From: Lumnitzera littorea
Lineage: Eukaryota; Streptophyta; Magnoliopsida; Myrtales; Combretaceae
Direction: 5' to 3'
Assembly (NCBI GenBank): GCA_024138015.1
Contig: JAMXBB010000011.1
Location: 30,755,097 to 30,819,096 of the forward strand
DNA: 64,000 nt
Position numbers and translations under genes: made by a program. The notes under the pieces are model-generated. The model made no database searches, had not been told where the DNA came from, and saw only the letters and a list, made by a program, of their open reading frames with translations. Position 1 is the stretch's first letter. Each line of letters starts with the position of its first letter. This document shows, one piece after another, positions 21,000 through 31,233 of this stretch.

Positions 21000-21300
21000 A
21001 TATTAATCATGCATAGCTCTTCGATTGTATAACCATGGTTGGCCTAGAAAGATATGAGACATAAACATAGTTAATACATCACACATGATTTCATCCTTAT
21101 AGCTCATAATTAAGATTGGTAATAACACTTGCTTAGTGACATCTAATGAGCCCTTCTCATTTAACTAGTGTAACTTATAAGGTCTCGGGTGCATAGTGGT
21201 CTACAACTTCAACTATTTTACCATCTTAATAGATGCTACATTTGTATAACTGCCAGTGTCTACAATTAAGGAACAAAGTTGTTGATTTACCTTGTAGGTA
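21000..21300 (-). pseudogene. Gy-1 aspartic protease relic
   Basis: The minus strand reads VNQQLCSLIVDTGSYTN near 21,240-21,290, with the D-T-G active-site triplet intact. It continues past a stop to a segment like YKDEIMCDVLTMFMSHIFLG near 21,060-21,120, the C-terminal part of this protease family. Stops interrupt it. It lies between the gag zinc knuckle and RT as expected. Confidence 0.8.
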
Positions 21301-21580
21301 GTATGAAACAAGTTATAGTGTTGCTTTTCTTATTGATCAAGTTCCTCCTAAGTGCTTGGTAAATCACTAAGGTTATCATATCCCTTCCTTCTAGGTAGAT
21401 CTCATCAGCCGTAACTTTTACCATCACTTCATCTTCTCCTTTTGCAATTTCATAAGCTTTCTTATCATTACTATAAATCTCGCCTCCTCGGATAACCATA
21501 GTTCGACGGTTTAGATATTGAGATGTTACATACCCAAAGCATTTGAAACACTTTACCTTGCTAGTTTTTGTCCAGAGGTT
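21287..21580 (-). pseudogene. Gy-1 gag zinc knuckle and acidic spacer
   Basis: KCFKCFGYVTSQYLNRRTM (about 21,505-21,560) is a CCHC knuckle in which His and the last Cys are replaced by Ser and Tyr. It is followed by a 70-residue open spacer beginning MVIRGGEIYSNDKKAYE (21,287-21,499). Zinc binding is lost. Confidence 0.72.
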
Positions 21581-21599
21581 TGCCTCTTTTCAAATTCCT

Positions 21600-22850
21600 T
21601 CTCTCTCCCTCCTTGTTCCAACCTTACTCCTTTTCTTCGGGAGGTCTGTCCTTCTTTCGTTCTAGACAATGAATGAATAGACTTCTTATTGTTTCCATAG
21701 ACAGGTTGATTATTAGGCACAGGTTGAGATTTGAAATTCCCATAAGGTTTATTCCTTCTTTGTCTCTCAACTCATTGAGCAACTTTAATAGCTTCTTCGA
21801 AACTTCACATAGACAATACTTCAATGATCTCTCTTAGGTTGGTTCTTAGTCTAGCAAAAAAATCTAGAGATAGTTCTTACTTTAGGTTCTTTTACCTCAC
21901 AATAGATCATTAGCAGTTAGAACTCTTGCACATATTTATCAACAATTTAACTTCCTTGTTGTAGCTCTTACAACTTAGCAAAAGTGTCCATGTGATAGGA
22001 TTTGGGGATGAACCTTTCATGCATCATTCTCTTCATCTCTTCCCAAGACCTAACTTCACGTTGTCCTTCTTAACTCTCTACATGAAATCGCTTCTCCTAC
22101 TTATGGGTATAGCCAACAAATTTGAGAGCAGCTAGCCTGACTTTTCTCCTTTAGCATATTGATTACACTTAAACAACTTCTCAACTTACTCTTCCCAATC
22201 TATGTATTCATTGGCATTTCCACCTCCTAAGAAGCTTAGTATCTATATTTTCATGTTGTTTATACCTTTGGGAGCTCAAGCAACTCTCTCCTCTTCCTCA
22301 TTTTCTACTTCATTAAAGTCAACCTCTGCAAAATTCATCTTGGGGCAGAATCATTGATCATCTCATCTTTTGAAGTTTCAAGCATGTTAGGTGCTAAATT
22401 AGGTTAGATTCTCTCCTATTAACTCTAAGAGGTCAGATGTTCCTCTCCTCTTCATAAAACTCCTAAACTTCACTATTATCCTCATCATTTAGTTCCAATC
22501 TTTGATTAACTTGGTGCTCTACTCCTCCAACTTGCATTTGACGTACTAGGTGGTCTACTTCTCTATGAGGAAACTCTTGTGCAAGGGGAACTTTTGGATT
22601 TGCTCGATTCTAAACTAGTATGTCCTCATTAGCTCAGTCATTAACTGAACATCCTCCATCTACATGTGCAAACATCTTAACATGCATCCTTATCATCATA
22701 TTTTCCATCATCATTGCCATTCGTTCCAACCACTCATTGGTGGTTTGTTCTACATGGCATCAATGACCATTAACATCATTGTCATTGTCTCTTATCATTG
22801 CGTTTACACTTAGATCAATCATAGTTATCACTCTAACAACCCAAAATTCT
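21600..22850 (-). pseudogene. Gy-1 gag relic
   Basis: The capsid region is readable at 21,880-22,200 on the minus strand: VRLAALKFVGYTHK, REVRSWEEMKRMMHERFIPK, YHMDTFAKL, then VDKYVQEF. This is the usual plant gypsy gag core. The open piece at 21,624-21,824 is its C-terminal part (RPPEEKE end). The region 22,260-22,850 is the degenerate N-terminal part, rich in CTTC and CAT words, with no continuous frame. Confidence 0.75.
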
Positions 22851-23191
22851 ACCACAATAACTCAAAAAACCCAGTATTCACAACAATCATAGCAACTTCA
22901 ATCGCCACCACTCTGTTTTACACAATACAAAATAGGGCAAATAGAGTATGATTCTCACTCTCATTCTACAATGATAAATCCCAAACAAATACCCAAATCT
23001 CGAACATAGAGAACTTCACAAAAACAACTCAATACCTACTTTACTAATAGCAACATTGATACAAATGCACAACAACATCAACATAAATACTTACAAGCAC
23101 TCTGCACAACTCGACAATAAACTACAAACTCTAACAATACCTAATCAAAATTGTATCACAACTCAGCTCATGACCTTACTCAAAACCTTGA

Positions 23192-23203
23192 GCTCTAATA
23201 ACA
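23192..23203 (-). other. Gy-1 primer binding site
   Basis: Minus strand TGTTATTAGAGC matches 10 of 12 bases of the initiator tRNA-Met site TGGTATCAGAGC. It lies three bases from the LTR edge at 23,207. Confidence 0.7.
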
Positions 23204-23206
23204 AGA

Positions 23207-24064
23207 TGATGTGCCTTGGAAAAGGTCTACCCATCGTGTGGATAGATCTTTCGTTAATAGCTACCAAAGAAAGGAAAAGTATGGGTTTAAGGTGGAAAAT
23301 AGCAAAAGAACAAAAAAAAAAAAAAATGGGGGTTAAGTAAATCAGTAAGTTGTTCATGGATGTGACGTACCATTAAGTGTAACAGGCCTACAACTTCGCC
23401 GAATATGACTTATCGGTTTGAAATTATAGGGTTGCTAACAGGTATAACCTTGCTAAAGGGTTGCTAGGAGCTAAGGGAAATGTTAATAGCTAAGTGCTTG
23501 AAGAAGACACTTAGAAAAGGATAATTTCATTGATTGAAGAGGCAAAAACTAAATATAAGTTAAATACACAAGATATTTATACTATGTCTACTAGGGTTAC
23601 AAATACATGTCAATTTACAAAAAGGGGTAATGTATAAATGCATTGATCAAGTACATGAAGAGAAGGACAATGTTGTAATCCTTATAGAAATCATCTTCTT
23701 TATGTGTTAGGTGCTAGACAAGAGAGAAGAAACACATGTCAATCTAGGAATGGAAGGCGCTCTTGCAAATAATGGTTTTTGACACACGATGTCGAGGTTG
23801 GCATACAGGTAGCCTTTCGTCAAATTAGGTGCTTCTGGGGAGGTTGGGCACTCAGGCTTGGTTAATGTAACTTCTTCAAGAAGGTCGAGATCCGCTACTA
23901 TAATGCTCTAAGCAGGTCAGACAACTTAGAGTTCTTTACTATACGCTTTGCATTATAGGTTAGAGGTTTTAAAGGTAAGTAGGCTACTGAGTACATAGGT
24001 TGTTAAGTTTGCTAAGTCTTTTGCTTTATATCAGGTTATGGGTTCTAGACCTTGATTCCTATCA
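23207..24064 (-). repeat. Gy-1 5' LTR (858 bp)
   Basis: Starts TGATGTGCC and ends CCTATCA in plus-strand reading, matching the Gy-2 ends (TGATGC... CCTATCA), so Gy-1 and Gy-2 are related families. It is the partner of 1-752. It contains an A15 run at about 23,311-23,326. ORFs at 23,056-23,357 overlap its edge and are not supported. Confidence 0.87.
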
Positions 24065-24241
24065 GGATGACTATATTCTCTCTGTTTAAAAGGATCACAA
24101 ATCATATGTTAATCTAGTTGGTGAGTAAAAGAAGAATAGTAGTGGCTTGGTTTTAGAAAATAAGGGTAATCTAGTCATTTGTGATTTGTTGCTTATATAT
24201 CCCTTTTATACTTTTTAAATTCAACTAGGTTATGACCATCA
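24065..24241 (+). repeat. 178-bp direct repeat, left copy
   Basis: GGATGACTATATTCTC through TATGACCATCA recurs at 26,975-27,153 with roughly one change in ten. It begins on the very base after the Gy-1 LTR. With a leading T (as in the right copy) the unit would start TG and end CA, like a very short LTR. Confidence 0.87.
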
Positions 24242-24249
24242 TATTATAA

Positions 24250-24650
24250 AAGTTCTATTATGAGTGTATTACAATCATAGAAGAACTACCAATAAAAGGC
24301 ACTAGATCAACAAAAGAATATGTGTTGTTCTATGAATACAAAACATATAAACCATTACATGCCTCAATAAAAGTAATTTGTCTACTTTGAATTTAAGATC
24401 CAACAATAGACCATGTAATCACTCCTAATCCATTTATTTAGGTAAGGAGAATTAAGATTATGCCTCGGAATGCTTCCATCTATAAAACCTAATTTGATTT
24501 TTGCACCAAGAGCTAATTTAACAAATCTACTCCATGAGACAAAGTTCTATAGAACATGATATTTTTTATCACCATACTAGGATGATTGGAACCATAAAGA
24601 AACAATGGATCCTCATCTACATGATCTAATTATAAACCTTGTTGTAGAAT
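24250..24650 (-). pseudogene. Ty1/copia gag N-terminal relic
   Basis: Minus strand: after PSMV-like text near 24,580, a WSRFVKLALGAKIKLGFIDG segment (24,470-24,530; the W is inferred across a frame change), then SIPRHNLNSPYLNKW and DYMVYCWILNSK (24,395-24,470). This is the conserved N-terminal gag pattern of plant copia elements (W-x-R, A-K-x-K-L-G-F-x-D-G, W...D-x-x-V...W-I-x-N-S). The frame is lost at about 24,242, where the direct repeat starts; the rest of the element is missing. Confidence 0.75.
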
Positions 24651-24725
24651 TGCTTGTTCGTTCATCTTCTACTTTAAAGTAAAAGAGACACAATCGTGAA
24701 AAGGAAAGGACTTACAGTAGCCTTT

Positions 24726-24737
24726 GCTCTAATACCA
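24726..24737 (-). other. Copia primer binding site
   Basis: Minus strand TGGTATTAGAGC, one base off the initiator tRNA-Met site, directly touching the LTR. Confidence 0.85.
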
Positions 24738-25010
24738 TGTAAAGTGAGGAAGAAAGAAAGTTCTTGACCTCTTCCATGAAGTTACTTTTGGAGGTGAAGG
24801 ATGCTCCACTACGATTGCTAGAAAATAATAGAAAATGCTCAAGAAGAGTGAGTAAAATTGATGTGATTTGTAAGTACATAATATATTGTACAATGCCTCT
24901 ATTTATATGTATAAGACTATGAATTAACAATGCTAACATGTAAGTTTAACGAATAATAGATTACCAACTATAAAATACAAATAGAAATAACAAAACAACA
25001 TACTTCCACA
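24738..25010 (-). repeat. Copia 5' LTR (273 bp)
   Basis: Minus strand starts TGTGGAAGTATG and ends CACTTTACA next to the primer site. A TATA box (CATATAAATAGAGG, plus 24,896-24,909) is at the expected place. The following AT-rich bases start ATATC. The matching 3' LTR was not found. Confidence 0.78.
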
Positions 25011-25015
25011 ATATC

Positions 25016-25126
25016 ATATATAGATTAGAGCATATTTGAGAAGATGGTGATGATGATTATAATAATAATAATAGTGAATGTTTCATGATATCTTATTATT
25101 AAAAATTGTCCTAGGTCAGATATGTA

Positions 25127-25159
<33 letters not shown>

Positions 25160-26974
25160 CACACCAATATATTATATAATTAAAATCATTCTTATAAGAC
25201 TAAAGTTATACAATTAGGTGCCTAAAGCCTTATGGATACACTAAACTTGACTCGTTAATAGAAAATACCACATGTTTAATATTAATAATTTCGCCTCTAT
25301 ATAAACAAGTGTAAATAATTCCTAGACCTAAGGTCATCATATATCCTATATATGGAGTATTGACTTTGATGTCGTTTGACACATTCTTGATTAAGATTGT
25401 AAATAACATGGATAGTAGGTATGACTAAACTATAGAGGATAATGATGACCTAAGATAGAACTAATCACTCTTTTGAATTATAGAGTCGCATGGCGGCTTG
25501 GTTTGGATTATAGTGATTAATAAGACACTAGCCATGATAAGTCTTATTGAGTCTAACTTTTCTCAGCAATTAAGTAAATGATCAAATATTGACAACTTAA
25601 ACATGCAATATTTAACTAAAATATCATTTATTGATGAGATTTATTTATGCAATGATCAATTTATAGTGATTGATGAATGGGTGATAAATAGTTATTATTA
25701 AATGATTACCTTGATTTAGGTCTTTATTGACATTGCCTTTGTGTATAGAAATTTAAAGGGTTGTACACAATATCATGACTAATAGGAATAAGATTTATTG
25801 TTTAAAAATTTTAATGGATACTAAAATTATGTCATACTTATTTAAAAATTTTGAATTAATTAGATAATTAATTTATTTTGAAGCAATATAATGATTTAAA
25901 GAATATTCAATTGTCAAGTGAATATCCACGTAATATGAATCTTATCTTCTAGTTAGATATGGTTGCCAGTCAATAGGTTTGATTAATGGCTCTTACCTTA
26001 TTCTTGTAAGGAAGAAATCTTATTATAAAAGATTATCTCCTTTCATATACATATATGTGAGAGAGGAGAGAAGGATGAGAGTTGATAAGTATATTTCCCC
26101 TCACTAACAAAATAGAAGGGTTTTCTTTGAAGTTCTAATCTAACTTACCAAACAATATAAAGGATTAAAATATGTTCCTATTGTTATGCACGAATATTGT
26201 TAAAGGGACAAAAGTTGGTGTCCTTGTTGCAAACCAATATATATTACTTAGCAAGAGATGCTATTAGGTTTAGATCTTACTAAACTCCATTCTTAAAAGG
26301 AGAAGGTTTTTTTGCATTACAAGAATTTTTTTTTTAGTTCATTTTTCTCATAACATTATACATGTATACATGAATCTTATACCAAATTTTGTAAAGAAAA
26401 TTTTACAATTTGTGTTGCAATTATACACTATAAAATATAATTGTGGAGTCAAAGCTCTTGTTTATTTGTATGGTAACTTAGAATTTGTTTTTGGTTAGTT
26501 GTTTATAATCTTAAGTAAGGGATTAATATTTTAATGTGTTCCATGTTATCGATTTAATGTGGAACATTACCAAAAAAATTTACTAATTGGAAGCAATTTA
26601 AGTTGTTGATAAATGTTTGACCTTCTTCAATTAGGTTAGTTTATTGCTAAGGGGTGCCCATACCTAATCGCCATACCTATGTACCGGACCCACACACCAT
26701 GGGAGATGGTCGAGACTCTTTTTCTTCAATCACCTTTCAAATCTGATGCAATTATTTGGAAAATATTTCTAGCAACATGCAAATTATGAAGGAATGTAAA
26801 AATGGCATTACATATGCTTTTTCTTCCATAGATGAAAGCCAACATTAACCTAAAATGACAGATGGGATACAATTTGATCTATATTGATTGCTGAGTAATT
26901 AGTTAGTGCATTATGACAAAATTACAAGACGAAGAATGATCTCGCTCTATAAAAATTTTCTTGTAATTTCAATT
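25016..26974. other. A+T-rich stretch, no gene; possible LTR fragment
   Basis: No ORF of note. A (TA)n tract lies at about 25,139-25,160. The part 25,360-26,290 has LTR-like character: TATTATAAAAG (26,030-26,040) followed by a CT/GA-rich stretch and TCTAACTTACC, resembling a retrotransposon promoter and leader. No second copy is visible, so I do not assign it. Confidence 0.3.
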
Positions 26975-27153
26975 GGATGACTATATTCTCTCCAGTCAAA
27001 AGGATCGTAAATCATATGTTAATACAGTTGATGAGTAAAAGAAGAATAGTAGTGGCTTGGTTTTTGAAAACAAGGGTAATCTAGTCATTTGTGATCTGTT
27101 ACTAGTATATTCTTTTTATGTACTTTTTAAATCCAAGTAAGCTATGACCGTCA
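26975..27153 (+). repeat. 178-bp direct repeat, right copy
   Basis: Partner of 24,065-24,241; preceded by T so that the unit reads TGGATGACTATA to CTATGACCGTCA. Flanks are TCAAT and GTGAA, so no target duplication is evident around this copy. Confidence 0.87.
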
Positions 27154-27985
27154 GTGAATGAGATGAACCTGTAATAGAGTCAATTTCTAAGCCTATAATA
27201 TGGCTATTATATTGTCCACTTAGATAAAAAAATATAAAAATAGATATATAATACAAATAAAATAACCACATTAGCCTTATTTTCTACCTCTATTTTCTTT
27301 TTTTAATGTTTTAGTGAAACTAAAACCTTTCTTGACGAGCCTCCCTTTTGTCTCTCTTTTCAGGCCATGTACGATCTTCGAAAATCATTCACAAAAATTG
27401 AAAAAATAAAAATAAAAATAAAGAAACTAATTTGTAAAAGGTGCTACTACAATATATTCAAAATATCTGCAATCGAGCAAGTCTCCTGAAATCACAACTT
27501 CTTATGCAATGATTATGAAAAACAACCAAAAAGCAATACGTATTCATGCATGCCCTTGATTTAATTTGAGATGGTGACCATTAATGGCAAAGTCTTGAGC
27601 CATGAGGTTCATCCTAAGGAGTTGTCGAACACTTGTACTCAACTCAATGGGCCAAAGTTCAGTAAGTTTCAAATTCACTATTTTCTTTCTTTCTTTTATC
27701 GATATGTAGCTCAAGTTGTTGCTAAAACAGCTTTTGATTGGGTTCTTTTGTTAAATATGGAATACGGAGATGGTGAAGATTGAGGTCACTCTTCAATTTT
27801 CACATTTTCACGCAGTAGTGGGTAGATCTGGTGGTGGTGGTAGTGTGTTTTGTTATGGTGAATAGTGGTGGAGAGGAAGGGCGAGGAGCATCTTTTTCTT
27901 TTCCCTTCTAAATTGCAATTCCTCTGTAATTGCTATTACTGGTTGAAAAAAATGAAGTAAACATTGCCATAACAATTCATGAAGA
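27154..27985. other. Flank of Mu-1, no supported gene
   Basis: A+T-rich. A 70-codon ORF at 27,571-27,783 (MVTINGKVLSHEVHPKEL...) has near-normal codon look and a possible internal intron pair, but I recognise nothing in it and it has no neighbours that help. Treated as unproven. Confidence 0.35.
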
Positions 27986-27994
27986 TTAAGGAAA

Positions 27995-28420
27995 GTGGAG
28001 TTTTGTACATCTATAGTGCAATTTTTGAAAAATAGTATGAAAATAGGGTGTCTCAAGTAAATTTTATGAAATGGTGTAATAAAGGTGTACACTGTACAGG
28101 TATATTTTGTATTGAAGGCACAATTTAGGGTTGCCCCTTCTATGTTTTTATTGAAGGCACATTTCTTAGTTGCGCTTTTAGTATAAGTAAGAAGGTATAA
28201 TCCTTGAGCGCGCCTTCAGTGTAACTAACACTGTACGACCCTTGGATGTATCTTCAGTTCATGCTTCACACTCCCCCTAGCTCCCCAAAGCTAAGTACTT
28301 TTAATATGGCAGGCTAGTTACTTGTTTTGCTCTTAAGTTTTGGATATTTTCCTTAGGCGTACCTTTAGTGTAATTAACAAAAGTGTAATTCAAGCATGTA
28401 CCTTCTTAGTTTCCCCTTAA
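27995..28420 (+). repeat. Mu-1 left terminal inverted repeat
   Basis: The outermost ~120 bp pair with 35,905-36,027. Inward both ends carry repeated short palindromic words such as GAAGGCGCATT/AAGTGCGCCTT variants (28,110-28,230 here, 35,790-35,900 at right). Long, internally repetitive TIRs are typical of MULEs. Confidence 0.75.
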
Positions 28421-28839
28421 CATTTCACTTATTTTTGGCAATTAATCAAATGTTATTCGGCTTGTTTTGTACTTGTTATTCTTGAAATGATATAATATCT
28501 TATTAAATCAGTCTTATGAGTTAGGAATGCTAGTGCTTTTTTTTATTTTTTCATTTAGTGTATTACCTACGAAAAGTATTACCATAACGGGTCTGCTAAA
28601 ATGATTCACTAAACTACCAATTGAACCTGTAAAAAGTAGGTATAGTATATAGAAAGTATATATATAATAAACTATCAGTGGTAAGTGAATAACAATCTAA
28701 TATGAAACATCATTTACAAAAACCATTCACATAGTGAGTCATAGATGTCGAGAATACATAATAACAAAACTAAATAATAGAAATGTGGTTATTTACAACT
28801 ACTTCTTCTTAGATCTAGTTAATTAGTTTTTGAAGAGAG

Positions 28840-30860
28840 CTAATAATGATGGCTTGCGAGTAGACGGTCCCTCCGATTATTGAGGCTCAGATGGTTGAGG
28901 AGTATTGGTTAAATCTATAGGAGGAATTGGAATAGGTGGTAACGGTGGTAGCTAGGTGATAGCCTCCCTTATGTGTAATGTCTGAAGCTAACCCATACGA
29001 CGTTTATGAAGAGCTGGTGATGTTTGTTGTGGATACATCCATTCGTAAGCATCTAGAGTATCGAATGAGGTGTAGCCAGAACTAAAGGCATTGGCAAGTG
29101 GTGCACTGCTACCAATCAAGCCTAAGTCAATGGAATGGTGAGATCTCGATGCCAAAGCATCGTCTTTATGTCTTTGATCATGTGCTTGTATTGGTCAACG
29201 TCTTTTCGTGTAAACTCTAGTACCTACATGCGGTGAGGGGCAAGTATAGGGCCTAAATCAGCTGGTTGGTCCGGAGACAATATCAACTCGCCATGCTCCT
29301 CAAGATAGTGAAGGCCACCATCGATGATATGGTGAGCAGTGTCGAAATTGTTTGCTAACCTCGCCTGATGTAAAGTATCAGTTTATAGTTAATGAAGTAG
29401 TTAATGTTATGTTCATGCACTTTGCTTTGCGAAAAATCATAAGATAAATGAAAGGAAGACTTACCAAATGTCTCATCACCGCCCCTTGATGGGTGATGTA
29501 TGTGTATGTTCCCTATTCTAGTCATAGTAAACTAGATCAACACCCCTCGGTCCTTGACTATGAACAACCCACATCTAGCGGTTTACTTAAGTTGTTATGT
29601 ATCCTTAATGCACGACCAACCGGTCTACGTCCATCCTACCTCTAAGGTTGATATGGTGTGGCTCCTCACTCGTGTTAACATCGACTAGTATTGTTTGGAA
29701 ACCTTTAAATTGTCGGATGACACAATTGAGAAAATAAAACTTGACAATTTGGATGTGAATTAATGGTACCCTAGCTCTCTAGATAGCTTAACTGGCACTG
29801 TAGAATAGGGGTAAGAGATCAATAAAGTCATCTAAGTACAACTTCCATACGACCTATAATGCATTTATAAGGAAAGTGCATTAATGATCCATATATTTTT
29901 AATTTAGATTAATTATAGAATTAAAATTGAAGAAGTATATACCTATTGCCTCGTTTGCAAATCAAATGCGGTCCAATATGCATCCATAACGTATGTAGCA
30001 TGGTGTATAGCGTCTTTTGATATAGCTCACCTAGCAACTAGTGGTAGCCCCTCTTGTATGGTAAAGCCAGACCCAATCCATGGTACAATGTGGGGGAAAT
30101 GATCCCATGCCCATATCTACAGTGATATGGTTGTGCCTCTAATCTCCAATGCTACATGACCATTGCCATCACCAATGTTCATATATGGAATTAAATCTCT
30201 AACTTGAGATGTCGGCAATTCAGTCTGATTATATTGGAGAGCCATCCTAATCACCTAGCTAGTAATAAATTGAAGTACAGATTGAATGTTGCTCGATATA
30301 TATTTTGACATGGCTGCATAATCTACAGTGTTTTCTACTTGTACAATTTCTTTATCTACTTCAAATTTAACCCCCATGTACTCCCCTACAACATCTGTTT
30401 TAGGTCCCATGGGAACCAGCTCTTTATTATGGTCATAGCTCGGGTTATTTTGTAAGATTGACCCTATCTCTGCATTAATTGCCTCTTCATTCAGACCACC
30501 CTCACCAAAAGTGGGGTCTTTTACTGAATAAGTTTTTGGTCTATCGTACATAGGGCAGTCTTTGTCGGTTTGTTGCACATGAGGTTGAGGATTATTGGAA
30601 GACCAAACCGGTAAAGTTTTTTCGACAATACTCTTGCTTAGCTAATTAGAAGCCCTAATATATATCTCTTGTATCTGGTTTTCTCTAAATGCGTCAACCA
30701 TTTCTATGAAGTTTTCCACATCATCATCATCCGTAATGGCCGTTAAAGTATATGAAACACCTCCCTCAAAATAAGAAGGGTATCGGTGAACAAGCTCAAC
30801 CCTACAAGGATCAACTTCGCTCAACCCTAAACTTTGATACTCGTACAGATCCATTGGAAG
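28840..30860 (-). pseudogene. MuDR-like N-terminus fused to plant mobile domain (PMD) protein
   Basis: Minus strand. The first part (30,642-30,854) has the N-terminal MULE region: ELVHRYPSYFEGGVSYTL, DDDDVENFIEMVDAFREN, EIYIRA. The same frame continues (30,255-30,578), through SKYISSNIQSVLQFITS. It then passes at about 30,190 into a PMD: ISL-x-IWAWDHFPHIVP, WKLYLDDF, YSAS-x-AI-x-RARVPLIHI, CVIRQFKGFQ, HHINLRGRMDVDRLVVH. Intron-like gaps with GT..AG ends lie at 29,856-29,943 and 29,367-29,464, then a C-terminal exon (GLHYLEEHGELILSPDQP). The catalytic transposase core expected between the two parts is absent. In-frame stops (30,642, 30,255, about 30,124, about 30,050) make it a relic. PMDs occur in the host proteins MAIN/MAIL1 and in plant transposons. 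Confidence 0.8.
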
Positions 30861-31019
30861 AAATGATTGAAGTTGGAATCTTTCCTCAACTTCAACTTTT
30901 TCATCGAGTTTTTGTCATATTGTGGACCATTACTTCTGTTAACTATGTTCCCTCCTGCATATATAATTATCTTCACATAATTAGCCATTGACAACTTGTT
31001 GATTCATGAATTACAAAAT

Positions 31020-31228
31020 TAGTAAAGCTTATACGATTTTGCATAATTCGTAGTACCCACACAGTTTTACTTCTTAGTGGGGCATATCGTCTCATATTAT
31101 AAATGGAAGCACCTACACAATTTCACATTCTCGGTAGAGCATCTCATCATACCCATACGATTTCATTTTTCGATGGAGCATCTCATCATATACTATAAAA
31201 GTTGACTTTTCGATTGAGTGTCTCATTA
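31020..31228 (+). repeat. Mu-1 ~60-bp tandem repeats, left part
   Basis: About four imperfect units built on CCYACACAATTTCAC, TTCTCGGTGGRGCATCTCATC and TATAAATGCAAGCA-like words. The block resumes at 35,012 after the inserted LTR. Confidence 0.8.
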
Positions 31229-31233
31229 CATAC

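Larger units (their letters stand above)
1..24064 (-). mobile_element. Gy-1, outermost Ty3/gypsy LTR retrotransposon (nested host of Gy-2)
   Basis: Read on the minus strand the order is 5' LTR (23,207-24,064), primer site (23,192-23,203), gag, zinc knuckle, protease, reverse transcriptase N-half, [Gy-2 insertion 2,618-20,431], reverse transcriptase C-half, RNase H, integrase, polypurine tract, 3' LTR (1-752, cut by the window edge). This gag-PR-RT-RH-INT order defines Ty3/gypsy. All domains carry stops, so the copy is dead. Removing the inserted element leaves an ordinary element of roughly 6 kb. The left target-site duplication lies outside the window; the right flank begins GGATG at 24,065. 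Confidence 0.9.

Noticed and set aside
28040..28420. Repeated GAAGGCGCA/TGCGCCTT words that at first looked like a CRISPR-like or operator array
   Set aside because: Spacing is irregular, the words are palindromic, and matching words occur inverted at 35,790-35,900, so they are MULE terminal-repeat structure.
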